This document shows, piece after piece, positions 33,863-44,884 of a DNA stretch of 64,000 nt (position 1 is its first letter; every line of letters begins with the position of its first letter). Under the pieces are notes generated by a model. It searched no databases and was not told the DNA's origin. It saw only the letters and a program-made list of their open reading frames with translations. Origin of the DNA: Schistocephalus solidus (taxonomy: Eukaryota; Platyhelminthes; Cestoda; Diphyllobothriidea; Diphyllobothriidae); NCBI GenBank assembly GCA_017591395.1, contig WEDG01004886.1, positions 124,001 through 188,000 of the forward strand, given 5' to 3'. The translations under genes were made by a program, and so were the position numbers.

Positions 33863-34245
33863 AAATGCATTGCCCATTTAATTATATCTTTAAGGACTAT
33901 TAAAAGATCGGTTGATAAATAATAATTCGCCACTGTTTAACCGCATTTTGAACAACTTTCGACGGTTCGATCGCCATAGGTTACGACACCCAGTGTCTGC
34001 TCAGACATTGTGGTGCCTTATATTAGACGCGTTCACTTACGTGTGCATCATACATATCGCTTTTCCTTTAAACACCCATCGGGATCTGATGGCAAGCCAA
34101 TGTAGGGATCCCGGGAAAAAAGCGTAAACGCAGAGACAAACGAAACCGACCAGTCAGTCTAAACGTGACGCACAGTAAGTAGTCCACATTACTTATTTAT
34201 AAAACGGCTTTGATTTCACACCATTGAGAGTGTCACGAAGAACCA
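33863..34245 (+). repeat. Dispersed repeat, copy 2 (partner at 23070-23480)
   Basis: Same orientation as copy 1, with indels. The 71-codon frame at 33912-34127 exists only in this copy, because copy 1 is interrupted in the matching frame; it is unlikely to be a protein. Confidence 0.7.
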
Positions 34246-34544
34246 TGATGAAGGATGTTACGATGGCGGTTAAATTAGGAATTTGTAGGCCCATTTTCAT
34301 TACCCAAGTAGATGGTAAGCATTGCACACATGGACCACTAAATAGGGCCTGTGATTAGGACTGCCCGGCTCAAGAAAGCGCTGTCCCAAAAACCATTGGC
34401 ATAGAAAATATTATTAAGTTCATGAAACGTAGAGTTAATTGAAGTGCTTCAAATAATTAATTGAAGGGGGAGATTTCAGTCAATGACCTCTAAACCGGAC
34501 GCGGGAATAAGATCCCCGCCGCCTAATTGATAATATAAACCCTG

Positions 34545-34765
34545 TACCACATTCCACGAAGAGTACATAAACCGTGTCCTAAACATATCAGTAGCCCTTA
34601 CTCAAACCGAATCTGTAGCTCTTATCATAATTCTTATACCACTTTGACTGTTATTCTCACTGTAATCCTTAATGCGAACTGAATCCAAACCTAAGACGTA
34701 AGTGGCATTTTTTTGGAATTTGGGCAAATCCGCCCGTACTGATGGGCTCGCCTATACTAATGTCC
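34545..34765 (+). repeat. CCTAAC-rich dispersed repeat, copy 3
   Basis: ACCGTGTCCTAAACATATC, then many C-T-T-A-like steps, a GGAATTTGGGCAAATCCGCC segment and CGTACTGATGG follow the motif order of the copies at 26190-26410 (-) and 27295-27420 (+). Confidence 0.45.
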
Positions 34766-37700
34766 TGTTCCGAGGGTTATATCAGTGAACCTTACCAATA
34801 GAAGTTCAAAGAGTAAAAATTACCAATAACGACTTATGCACCACTTTGGATAGCACACGCAAAGCAACGGGACATCACTGAAGACCTCAGGATCACTCTA
34901 AAATGAACTTTGCAGCCGTAGAATAATTGAGGAAGAACGTACCTGCATTTGAGCTTATGGGAGGATTGCTGACTAAACGCAGCAGTACTATCAATAGAGT
35001 GACAGAATTTGCACACATTGGAATTTTATTTTGAATATTTGGCGAAAAAACAACAGCCAGATGCCCAGAGAATATCAGCTCCAAATTAACTGCCTCTGCA
35101 CCTAAACCCCCTTTAGCACGGATCAAAAACAGAGTTCGGCTTGCCTGTAATGTGCCAAGGGGGTCCGACTTTTATGCTTCCAGCGAATATTTTATATCTC
35201 ATATATATAATTTGCGAGGCTGGATACCGGCGGTTAACCTTGGCTGTCATCGTGTCCAATTCAGTTAAAATGTTTGGGGTATATTTGAAGCCTCATTAAA
35301 TACGTAATTCAGTACAAGAAACCCATAGGTTGTCAGGGCTTGAACGAAGAACCTACACTTCTACCAGGTAATCGTTTGACATTGAAAAATATGCATCTAT
35401 ATATTAGGTACTATAAAGTTTGAAAAAATGGCATACCAAATATTTGTTGGTAACATATGGTACTTATTAGATGGTAACAGTAGTTATTTGGTTTTCGTAC
35501 AAACTAAATAATTTTTCACAACCCACAGAACAGCAACATGTATTGCCTAAGATTTCGGTCTAGCAAAATTTGTTGAAATAATATGAAGATATTTATTTCA
35601 TCTCAAAATGCAATTGTAAAAATTGCAAGTTGTATACTAAGAGCACAACGGTCTTATTGCGATTTCATGAAGGGCGAGCTATAGTTTTAATAGAAATATT
35701 TTTTTCGGTATGGTTTTAAACGTCATGGTTTGCATCTGCTTGGAGTAAGAAAGCACTTCTTAGGGACATAGTTAACATTGGCGTTTTGAAAATAATGTTG
35801 CGTGAATTGGTATCATTAAGATGCTGTACTTCTATAGATCTAATTCATCTACAGACCTATGTTGGTTGTAAGAGCATGTCAGTTTAAGTCATCGTGTACT
35901 AAGTGCAGTCATTTATTTCACAAATTGTAAAATTGATCAAGAAGTGATTCTTTCCCCACGTTGACTTTGAGTAGAAAATCTTAAAAAACAGGGAGCTAAC
36001 GATTAGAGCTACAAGCTAAGACTACTCCTTTCCATCCGTATTAAAATTGTGGAAGATCAATTAAAACCTTTATGCACGGAAGGCCAAAATATTTAAATGG
36101 TTATTGGAGTAATGAGTTTCTCATATAGCTACAAAATGTCTGATCTATTTAATTTGAGATTGATTCAATAAATTCTGGGTGGAACATGTGGAAAGAATAA
36201 GATTGACTAATTGGCAGTGTCTTTCCTGGCAACAACTAACATTTAGTTAGCTTACAACTTGTTTGACTTTTCGGCCGAATAGAAATAAAAAGGATGTGGC
36301 ACTTTCTGATTTGTATACTTTTTATCTTTCCAAATCATATTTTACTAAATCTAACACGTTTTATCATTTCATCAGTGATACCCAACGCGTAAAACGCTCC
36401 CATCTACAAAAAATAAACTAAAATAAACTCTCAATCATTCATTACAGTTGCAGCTCCTGTAAAATTGTGGATGTTTCAGACGTCATGGGTATGCCAGCTT
36501 GAATGTTGTTTATTTTATGGGTAACTATCCTTTAAGAGAGCCAAGCCACGGTTGTCAGGCGTATTCAAGGGCATTAAAGTACTATTCGTTACCCTTCAAT
36601 ACCGTTCTCTGCCTCCTTTTCATAACCAAATCATGGCAGTACGGGTCCTGAAGCTGGACACACTCTTGACGTAAAGATCACTTTGCATTATGCAGTCAGT
36701 ATGTTCTGTCTGGCACGCAGACGTCTATTTTTATACCTACTCATTCTGGATGACAATATCCAAAGTTGCTACCAAGAATTTATTGCTGTTAAGCCCTATT
36801 TATTGCGGTTTTTGCCATATTAACGTTCAAGATGAAAATTGCTGGCAGAAAACGCTTCCTGTAAATAAACTGCAATTTGGAACCCAAGGCATGCGCTACC
36901 GCCATGATTGTTGTACAAGACCTAGTTGTTGCAATAACACCACATCCTGTGCAAGAAAGTTACCCTCTAATCTATGACATCGGAATAAATCAAGATTTAT
37001 CGTCCTTGAGTTTTTGTCCACAAAAAGCTGGGGAATTTGAATGTACCGAAATAACAATTCCAGTATGACGGTTGACAAGTCGAATCGACGGTCGCAATCG
37101 ACGATATATAATATGTGATTCAAAGAGTGTTGCGCGGACGACAATGACCTGCACTTGAATTATTTGATGGTTATTGAAATTTCTCACCACAGATGCTGAA
37201 ATCCCTCGTGCGCCGGAGCGTGGCAGCAGGACAGGTTTAGGGCAGAACAGATGCGCGCCAGGATGTAATGGATAACAGAGCTAGGCGCTTGACATCAGCC
37301 ACATATTTTTACTGATAAATATTTAATTGTATGAATAAGTGGGATCTGCGAGGGCCTTGCGAGACGCCAGTGTCTTTTAACGCATGGTGTAACTTTTTGA
37401 GACGTGCAAATTCGTCAGAAGTAGTAAGGGCTGTGGGATGCTTCATTCCTGAACTTGTATAAAAATATATGGAAAGCTTCAATTTCATTCTGTCAATTGC
37501 ATAAACCTGCCTCTAATTCGTTTCCTCCCTCCGATCGATACTGCACGGGAATCAGGCAAATGTGAAGCATTCTCTACCCACATCCACGCACAGGGTATGG
37601 AGTGCATTTCAGGTTACCAATGATGTTTTGTACGAAGACGCAATTGTTTATCCACTTATCTTAATATACTCTGCATGCTATCCTTTCGGCACTTTAAACG

Positions 37701-37879
37701 TTTTGCCGCTAGAAGCGAAAATGCACGTCCCAGGAGGTAATTTAGAAGATGTAGACGCGATCAATGAGACAAGGACTTTAATGGCCTGACGTTTAGGATT
37801 CCAGGTGTTACTCATCTTCATAAAGAGTATCAGATACGGGTAATTTGCACACAGGGAGTTGCAGTCACATTTCTACACC
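34766..37879. other. Region without recognised genes
   Basis: About 3.1 kb. A GC-richer stretch at 37190-37290 is unexplained. Frames at 34834-35126 (-), 36690-37068 (+) and 36896-37190 (-) overlap each other on both strands and give no known protein. A B-box-like GTTCAAGCCC (35335-35344, -) lacks a properly spaced A box. Confidence 0.4.
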
Positions 37880-38440
37880 ATACCTAGTACAATTAACGGA
37901 TCCGCTTCATTGAGAATGATAACCCTCTGGTGCACTTAGTGCTTCACAGCTGACATGCGGGTCATTATCGCCGTACTATTCTTTCCACACTTTGAATGTT
38001 GGTGTGATGATGACTCGTTCCCCCGGCCCAACGGTATTGATGTGGGAAAATATGGTCGCCCACGCGCTCCCTAAGTGGGTGCTTGCTTTGTTCAACCTAA
38101 ACGGATATGGATTTAGAAGATAATTGCACTTGCATATAGATTATGGGCTCGTTAACCATGATTTAAGCATTTATCGGCTCCCGCAATTGCCTCCTCTCGG
38201 GCAAATTTCAGCCTCATTGCACTTGAATATGTGGCCAGGTGTCGCCAAATGAGCCAGAACATAGGAATTAGCGTCATGTATCCGCAATGCTGCCGCGTGT
38301 TCGGCAATTCACTTTCGAAGCTTTTATCCAGTTTTCCTGACGTATTTGTTTCGCTTTTAACTGCACCAAAATCAATGAACGACTCCAGATTTGTCATGTT
38401 ATGGCGGTGGGTCATTTGGTTTCATTACTTAATGCAAAAA
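37880..38440 (-). mobile_element. Penelope-like element remnant, GIY-YIG C-terminus and tail, inverted
   Basis: On the - strand from about 38310: AEHAAALRIHDANSYVLAHL, ATPGHIFKCNEAEICPRGG, NCGSR, stop, MLKSWLTSP, then ICKCNYLLNPYP. This fits the family pattern 'EH..A.RRGD..S...H....GHIF.F..A.I..RG.NR..REL..SWLTGPQSINKCN'. The tail to 37880 contains GGGGGAACGAGTCATCATCA and GACCCGCATGTCAGC, shared with 32.9-33.1 kb. It starts next to the + strand copy at 38460 and points the other way, so the two form a head-to-head pair. An 87-codon frame (38415-38152) runs through it in a shifted register. Confidence 0.78.
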
Positions 38441-38449
38441 GATAACCTC

Positions 38450-39500
38450 CGTTTTGTGAATGTGGTATGGGAATGATAATTTGGTCGTCATCGAGCGGGA
38501 TCAGGTGCTTACGTTCAAAGAACCTATCGCCACTGTCTTCTTGGACATACAATTTACGATAAGGGAGGACGAAAACAACCTGCTGATCCTTCTCGTCGTC
38601 CTCGTCAGCCACAATGAATGCGGTGGCCTACAGCTCAAAGTGTTCAACAAAGATGCGATGCAAAAACGGAACCTTAACAGCAACTACCCAATCAGCTGCA
38701 AATGCAGTTGCGAAAAAATGCTATTTATGCGTGCTGAGAAGAATTACAGTGAACAGGCAGAAATGTTTTTCGAATTGCAATATCTTCAACACGTGCTCGG
38801 AGAAATTGATTTCCTGCAAAACTTTCTCAACTGGTGCTAGCACAAACGAGTTGAGCGATAGATTCGAACTGACACCAAATTTAGGCAAGAAATTTCCTAC
38901 GTCAAAAACGTCTCGGAGGCCGTCAGCCACCTAATTGCAGCTGCTTAAATTTGGAGTCACACACAAACCAGAGGCAAACATTCGGCGTCATTCAATGAGA
39001 ACGAAAGGACCACTGCCGCGGCAAGGATCTGCTGCAGTTGCAGGTTGAGCAACTTAGACGAATAAATTGGATGACTGCTCTAGATGCGAATTGGCGAAAA
39101 CGCAGCAGCAGTGTAGAGAAAGGACGCCAATTCCCAAAGATCTGGCTCATTCGGCTAGACCCGGCGACACATTCCAATTCCATGAAGCTAAAAATCTCGT
39201 GAGAGGTGACAAGCACGTGAGTTGCTTGAATCATGGTTAACAGGCCCGCAATCTATAAACAAGTGCAATTATCTTCTGAATCCATATTCGTTATTGATAT
39301 TTCATGGTGGCCAAAGCAATCAGTCTCAGTTGGACGCTCAGGCGAACATATTTTCTAGGGCTTATGATGGTGAGCCGAGTGGCTGAGCCACCATTACGTC
39401 AACCTCTAACGTGGGTGATGAAATTTCAGCGGATAGCCACCCGCATGAAGCAATTAGCGCCCCAGAGTGTAGTTATCATCGATGAAGGGACAGTCGCTAA
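38450..39500 (+). mobile_element. Penelope-like element remnant, RT end, GIY-YIG and tail
   Basis: The RT end is readable in the frame at 38460-38840: IATVFLDIQFTIREDENN, LKVFNKDAMQKRNLNSNYPI, SCKCSCEKM, ELQYLQHVL. It matches KATNTRRILHFRSNHPVSHK in the 20.3-kb copy. The linker is EISYVKNVSEAVSHLIAAA then FGVTHKPEANIRR. The endonuclease shows LAHSARPGDTFQFHEAKNLV and RGDKHVS (about 39140-39215). LESWLTGPQSI-like sequence follows across frameshifts (39220-39260). The tail to about 39500 shares GCCACCCGCATG with other copies. Several stops make it inactive. The region 39221-39300 is an inverted match of 38165-38095. Confidence 0.78.
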
Positions 39501-42500
39501 TTGCCATAAAAATGGCGTAGCAGAGTGACTGCCTACTATAATTACTGCTACACCCTGTCTATGAATTACTCTATTTGATGCTGTCCCTTAAGATAGGCTC
39601 AAGCTGAAATCCGAAACCTCCGTATAATAATGTCTTTGTCCCAGTTATCGTGTCTATTTCTACTTGCGAAACAAGCATTTCAATCGTGAGCCTTAAGTAT
39701 ATCATACACGAAAAGATAATATGTAGCATAAAAGGGCAACGAATTAAATCAATAATGGTTCTGAGACTGCATGTTCACTTGAAATATTTTTTTCAAATGC
39801 AGAAGACGCTGCAGAAAGAGGCTGATTTCCAAGGGGGCCCAGAACTTACGATCCATGTTAAAGGAGTTTTAATGCCAACACTACGTTCTGCGAAAATAAA
39901 ACTGCATAAGGACACTGCCAGCAATTTAGACATTGTACTGCACCTTTCACATATACAATTTAACAAATACTCACCATTGCAGAAAGTTTCTGGAAGTGAG
40001 GTTTTGAACAGCACCTCAGATGATATGCTGGTTATTCCGCTCTTAAATTTTAAGACGTAAAATGGAACTTCTCTACAAACTAGGTTTACGGAATAATCTA
40101 AAGGACGTTACCATCCTCATAAAAAGGGAGATTTCCAGACAAGATGATATGCTGGTGATTCAGCTTTTCGTCTCTCCTTTTACACCTTGGTTTTCTCTTT
40201 CCTCGGCTAAACTTTGCAGTAATCTTAAGTGTCCAAACACGTTGATGCCAATTAGGAGTCTTTAAATAAACATTTTATCCATACTTCCACTGACCCCAAT
40301 CCTCTCTCAAACAACATTTATTTACCACCGAATATCTTTTCTCCTGTGTCGCTGGCAGCAGTGGAGAAACTCTTAAAACTGTCCGTGTTTTAGTAGCTCG
40401 CGTGTCGGAGGTTGTCTTAAGATTTATTATAGTTTCTTGTTGCTCTCAGATTGTCTATTTTGTGACACTTCTTATCAATATGGCCTTCATGTGGCGATCG
40501 AAAACATTGTCTGAATTTGAAACAGGCCACTAGTTAATGACACGGATAAGGTCGAAAAAGCCAGCACAATTTTCACATTAACCTCCCTTGCATTTGTAAA
40601 ACCTGAGATGCAAGAATTGGGCATGCACAATCTAGCATCAATAGGCAGTTTATTTAAGCATTTCATCAACACCAAAATAACCTGGCGGGAAACATGGCTT
40701 GCCAAACTTAAATGGGCTTGCTGGAGCAATATCTTTATTTATCTGAATGTTTAGATTAATACTTGAAACCAACATACGTTATTTGGTATTTTGACAACAG
40801 AAGTTGCAGCAATGAGAGAATATAGGGCTGCCATTTTATCATTCCAGCAATTGCGTCTACCTCTTCTTGCGTAATCCTTGGAATTCACATTTGCGGTTTC
40901 TATTGAGGTCTTTTTCCGATGGCATAAATTCGATTCATTGCGAAAACTGCAGAATCCTGAAGTTTGTTGTCTGGAGAATGCAGTTGTAATTCACGTTTCA
41001 AAAGGCTAAAAGCCCTACGTCTTTGCAAGTAGATAACACCTGTTGTCCTCCTTACGTTGGATTAGTGTTGAAACATAAAAAGCTCCTGGAAACCATCGTA
41101 TAAACGACTTTTGCTTACAATTACGTGAGACAGACCATTCGGATATCGGCTAACTGATAAAGCACAAAAACGTAGCAACTACCACACATATTAAAATCCT
41201 TTCATTAGCTTTAAACTCGCATACGATAGAACAGTCTATGAATGCATATAGAAGTATTGCAGCTCATCAAAACTTGTATGCAGTGTTTGCAGTAAGAAAG
41301 ACAGGACCCGAACAGAATAAAATGCTTTTTGCAGACAATGACCAAAAAGTTCAGTAATATATCGGAAGCATCTATAAAAGTTGTTTATTTTAATTGAAAA
41401 AGCATCCAACCTGGCTGGACACAGCAACAACAAAAACACAACAACCAAGAATAAAACGGTGGGATTAATGGAAGTTTTAACCATCCTAACCGGTTAGGCA
41501 GTAACTAGAACTCAAAAAAACGTGATTCGTCGATCGTGTATCGCAAGGGTTTTGAATCATCACTGATTTCGTTGATGCCTTCTGGTATATAAAATTCACT
41601 TTAAAGGATTTCTTCTAAATTTACTCAGAAATTAAAAACAAAATATTAACATAAATCCTTTGAAATGACACTTTTCAGCCTTTATCCAAAATGCCACAGG
41701 GATATTTTGGTCAAAAGCCATTAACAACTGCAGAATAATGCGTCACGTGTTAGTATGTCAATAATCCAAGAGTGACTATAGTGAGGAGGTTATTATAACG
41801 AGAGCCGGCATTCCAAAATTTGTATCCCCTATAGCTAGTTCAGTTAGTTCTTGGCAGCTATCGGTTTTGAACTAAACCATTCATATACATTTCCGAATCG
41901 AGCCTAGAATGCTTCGATCGGAAGAATTCACTTGACAGCTGCGAGCATATCCGAATATGAACCATTGTAACTGGATTTGGTGTGGCAGAAAGATTATCGG
42001 ACATTTTATAGAAAATGAGCCGATTCCCAGCAGCTGTGTCGTGAAACGGCAAACATTAACTAAACACAGTTTTATGCAATTTTATATAGAACCTATGCCA
42101 TACCCATGCAAAAAAGTCCGTTTTTAGTTATTATGGATTGCGTAATGGCAGTTGTTGCCTATCATGTGTTTAGTTAACAACAACCGATGGGTTTTAGCTT
42201 AAACACTCCTATCGAATTTGCGGGCTGGCCTCAAAACGTTTTGTGTAAACGGATTTCCTCGCAGTCTGCAAATTTATTTGCAAAGAAATAAAAATGTTCA
42301 TTTGAGTGATTGAATTTCAACAAGGCGTGTGAAGGACGTAAAACACAGCTGCAATCAAATGTGGAGGAGATTTCTGTTTTCTGTGACTCTGCCAGTTTAA
42401 CACAAAAACAGGGAAATTGCGAGATAGTTGATCTGTTGGGTAAAATTCCAAGGGAAATTGTTTGCACTACATACCGGGATATTAGTCTTCAATGGTTTTA

Positions 42501-43084
42501 GGATAGACCAGTGCTTAAGATGGGCCTGAATAGGGGACTCCTATCGACCACCCATATAAAATCTTAAAGTTTGAAAAGGAAACGATGAATGCAAGATATA
42601 TTAACTGCAGAGGTTATGCTTCTTGGACAAAGCCAAAGCTTGGGGAGACCGTTTGCAGCAACTTTTGCTTTGTAATTCTTCGATTTGCCCGTGTTGAGCA
42701 GAACAAACAAATGGCAGTATCACACAGCTTGGTTGCTAGGTAACCATTCCCCAATGATAATTACTAGGGTGGCGATTAACTGATAAAACACTGGGTGCCA
42801 CTAAATTAACGCGTTAACTACAATAATGCATAAGATCTCGATAGTTATATCTGCAGTTTGACTGTTAATAGATGGGCATAGACAGAGGCACTGTAATGTG
42901 TCTGTATTTTATCAGGTGTTTTACCTCGTATTTGGATTTCCTATGGGAACAGGGAAATTCAAATATAAAAAGAATACTTTGCTAACAATGGCACAAAAAT
43001 AACTCATTTTTAGTACGAGTTTAGAAATAAAGAAATAATAAGGATGCGTTTAAATTGACTGCCTGTAAGCTAGTTAGTGTTTAA
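39501..43084. other. AT-rich region with one 136-codon frame of unknown nature
   Basis: The frame 39650-40060 (+) includes LTIHVKGVLMPTLRSAKIKL and could contain a terminal exon beginning after an acceptor-like CAAATGCAG near 39801, but no homology is recognised. A 13-bp direct repeat (GATGATATGCTGG) occurs at 40019 and 40143. Other frames (40062-40265 +, 40729-40487 -, 41484-41236 -, 42467-42231 -) are unremarkable. Confidence 0.35.
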
Positions 43085-44150
43085 ATTGAGAATCTGCGAA
43101 CGCCAACACGGAAGGTCGGCCATCCTTAAATTCCAAAGTAAGCACCCGGTCAGTCAAAAGCGCATTTCTGTCAGCACTCACCTCTAACGACGTCAACCTC
43201 ACAGTATTGACCAAAAATTTGAGAAAGGAGAAAGCGAAATGCCTTCATTCACACGTGAGAGACAAACAAAGCCTACACATGAACCGCCTTATAAGGGCGA
43301 ACTGAAGTTTTTGCTCTCGATCCCCTATGTGAGGGATGTTTCAGAAGCAGCAGCAACAGTCCTGGACCTTTTGGGATTGGGGTGATATATAAACAAGAAT
43401 AGACTCAAAGGCAGCAGTTACTGAGACGCAACGGAGATATCAGCGGCGATCTACAGCATACAGAGCTGAACATACAGTGCTAGGTATATATCAAAATATC
43501 AGCATCCCACGAACTCTAATTTAATTGAACTGAAGTTATTTTAAAGTTCTTAAGTTTTAAACTTTCTCGAAAGGACAGATAGCAGCCATTTAAGGTTTTT
43601 TACCTCGCGCAGGAGTTCCTTGTGTCAAGGGAATTCATGGTGACTTGAGACAGATGGCTCACCATTTTACCGACAATTGATGTTCGTGAATACGCGCAAA
43701 GGCAGATTTTCCGGTCAGACCCCAAATAACGACCTAATACGTCACATGGGACCGTGTACACGACTTAATTCTTGTCTAAATATTGAACACTATCCTTAGG
43801 GTGTACCACTTGGGTGCGCAAAAACGTCGACGTTTTTGTTCCACCTGTATTAAGTTTTTCCAAAGGTGTCTTTCAAGATCAATCTTCGAGGATATGCACT
43901 TAGATGACTCATGCATCAACGGATATGTGCATTTTCATGCGGCGTATAGAAATCGCAAAAAGAAGTGGATGAAAAATACCAACCAGAACAGGCTGACACA
44001 AATGGTGGCCGCTGAATTGTGCAAATAGCATGCTGCTATTGATGTTTTCCTTCCGTCTGCATCCGTCGACGACTTTAGGAGCCAATGTCTACAGTTTACG
44101 TATTAAAGTTTATATTTTCACAAAGAATGTCACCACTTCGAGACTTATAA
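43085..44150 (+). mobile_element. Penelope-like element remnant, RT end to C-terminus
   Basis: 43090-43200 encodes LKFQSKHPVSQKRISVSTHL in shifted frames, the RT segment also seen at 20.45 kb. The linker is FLLSIPYVRDVSEAAATVLD then LLGLG (43310-43385). The first half of the endonuclease is too decayed to follow through 43440-43780. The C-terminus is clear: FQRCLSRSIFEDMHLDDSC, INGYVHFHAAYRNRKKKW (43858-43965). This is the 'EAIHSDDSCINRH' subfamily. The 3' part is followed by a (TA)n tract at 44177. The 81-codon frame 43783-44028 is the best preserved piece. Confidence 0.8.
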
Positions 44151-44173
44151 TATTTGGAATGCCTGCCTTTAAA

Positions 44174-44176
<3 letters not shown>

Positions 44177-44203
<27 letters not shown>
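44177..44203. repeat. (TA)n tract
   Basis: About 27 bp of TA repeats between the 3' end of the + strand PLE and the outer end of the long palindrome. Polarity matches the (TA)n at 2223, which also follows the end 'CACACTATCA' of a unit. Confidence 0.95.
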
Positions 44204-44207
<4 letters not shown>

Positions 44208-44342
44208 AGTATGTGGCTCACCGATCTACTTAAGGAACATTTATGTTCCGTTGTGCCCTGGAACGCAGACTAGAGCCCTCACAGGCGGTCGCATAGTGAC
44301 GTGTAGCATATATTGATAATGAGGAACTAAAAAGACAAGGGA

Positions 44343-44387
44343 GACCGAAATGGCCATTTCTGGCTTATTAGTCGTCATCAGCCAGTC
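44343..44387 (-). ncRNA. Hammerhead-like ribozyme motif, left palindrome arm
   Basis: Read on the - strand: GACTGG pairs with TCGGTC (stem I, six pairs with two G-U). CTGATGA and GAAA are intact, and the loopless ATGGCCAT stem III and the U at the expected cleavage position are present. With units 1 and 4 this is one of three copies with a full catalytic core. Confidence 0.68.
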
Positions 44388-44426
44388 ATACCCAATCCCA
44401 GGTGTGCCACACTTGGGATTGGGTAT

Positions 44427-44471
44427 GACTGGCTGATTATGGCTAATAAGCCAGAAATGGCCATTCTGATC
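44427..44471 (+). ncRNA. Hammerhead-like motif, right palindrome arm (core mutated)
   Basis: Same 45-nt frame, with GACTGG at 44427 and GAAA present. The core is CTGATTA, so G8 is lost, and the stem I partner CTGATC pairs poorly. Stem II (GGCT/AGCC) is the best preserved of all copies. Confidence 0.55.
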
Positions 44472-44642
44472 TCCCTTGTCTTTGTCGGTTCCACCTTATC
44501 AACATATGCTACACGTCGCTATGCGACCGCCTGTGAGGGCACTAGGCTGAGTTCCAGGGCACAACGGAACATAAATGTTCCTTAAGCAGATTGGTGAGCC
44601 ACACACTATCATCATATTCACAATCGCAACCGACAAAGCAAC

Positions 44643-44805
44643 GAGCCCGTGGCTCAATGGTAGAGCGTTCAACTCAATTACCAAATGTCGCGGGTTTGAA
44701 TCCCAGGTGTGCCACACTTGGGATTGGGTATGACTGGCTGATAACGACTAGTAAGCCAATAAATGGCAATTCCGGTCTCCCTTGTCTTAGTCGGTTCCAA
44801 CTTAT

Positions 44806-44810
<5 letters not shown>
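44643..44810 (+). mobile_element. tRNA-like headed ribozyme unit (SINE- or retrozyme-like)
   Basis: The head resembles a tRNA: A-box TGGCTCAATGG (44650-44660) and B-box GGTTTGAATCC (44693-44703), 32 bases apart, the normal spacing of an RNA polymerase III internal promoter. The flanks do not pair as an acceptor stem, so it is tRNA-derived and not a working tRNA. CAGGTGTGCCACACTTGGGA follows, then a hammerhead-like motif at 44732-44777 (GACTGG, CTGATAA, ATAAATGG, CCGGTC) with G8 changed and one extra base. The CTCCCTTGTCTTAGTCGG stretch ends at a (TA)n tract, so the 3' half of the unit is missing. This copy best shows the full order tRNA-like head then ribozyme. Frames across it on both strands are not genes. 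Confidence 0.75.

Positions 44811-44811
<1 letters not shown>

Positions 44812-44854
<43 letters not shown>
44812..44854. repeat. (TA)n microsatellite
   Basis: About 43 bp of pure TA. It lies between the truncated tRNA-like/ribozyme unit on the left and the 3' tail of the - strand PLE (44885-45395) on the right. Confidence 0.97.
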
Positions 44855-44855
<1 letters not shown>

Positions 44856-44884
44856 GAATAAATTGGTATACGGGCATCCCTAGA

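Larger units (their letters stand above)
44203..44612. repeat. Long near-perfect palindrome made of two inverted ribozyme units
   Basis: The arm 44203-44400 is the reverse complement of 44414-44612 with roughly one mismatch per 12-15 bases, around a 13-base centre (GGTGTGCCACACT). Both arms are the same element as the tandem units at 1000-2225 without the tRNA-like head. In unit polarity they share CCCAATCCCA at the centre, the 45-nt hammerhead-like motif, the CCCTTGTCTTTGTC stretch, GTCGCTATGCGACCGCCTGT-type sequence and the GGAACATAAATGTTCC hairpin. RNA from either strand would fold into a ~200-bp hairpin. Confidence 0.92.

Noticed and set aside
26190..34765. CCCTAA-like steps as interstitial telomere repeats
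   Set aside because: The steps are irregular and embedded in a longer shared motif order, so a dispersed repeat fits better.
35310..35392. tRNA-like sequence on the - strand with GTTCAAGCCC
   Set aside because: The A-box-like part is too close to the B box and no arm pairs properly.
40900..41160. Possible PLE GIY-YIG remnant (VDNTCCPPYVGLVLKHKKLL on +)
   Set aside because: Only a short C-x-x-Y-V-G-L-like stretch; no linker, C-terminal block or tail motif supports it.
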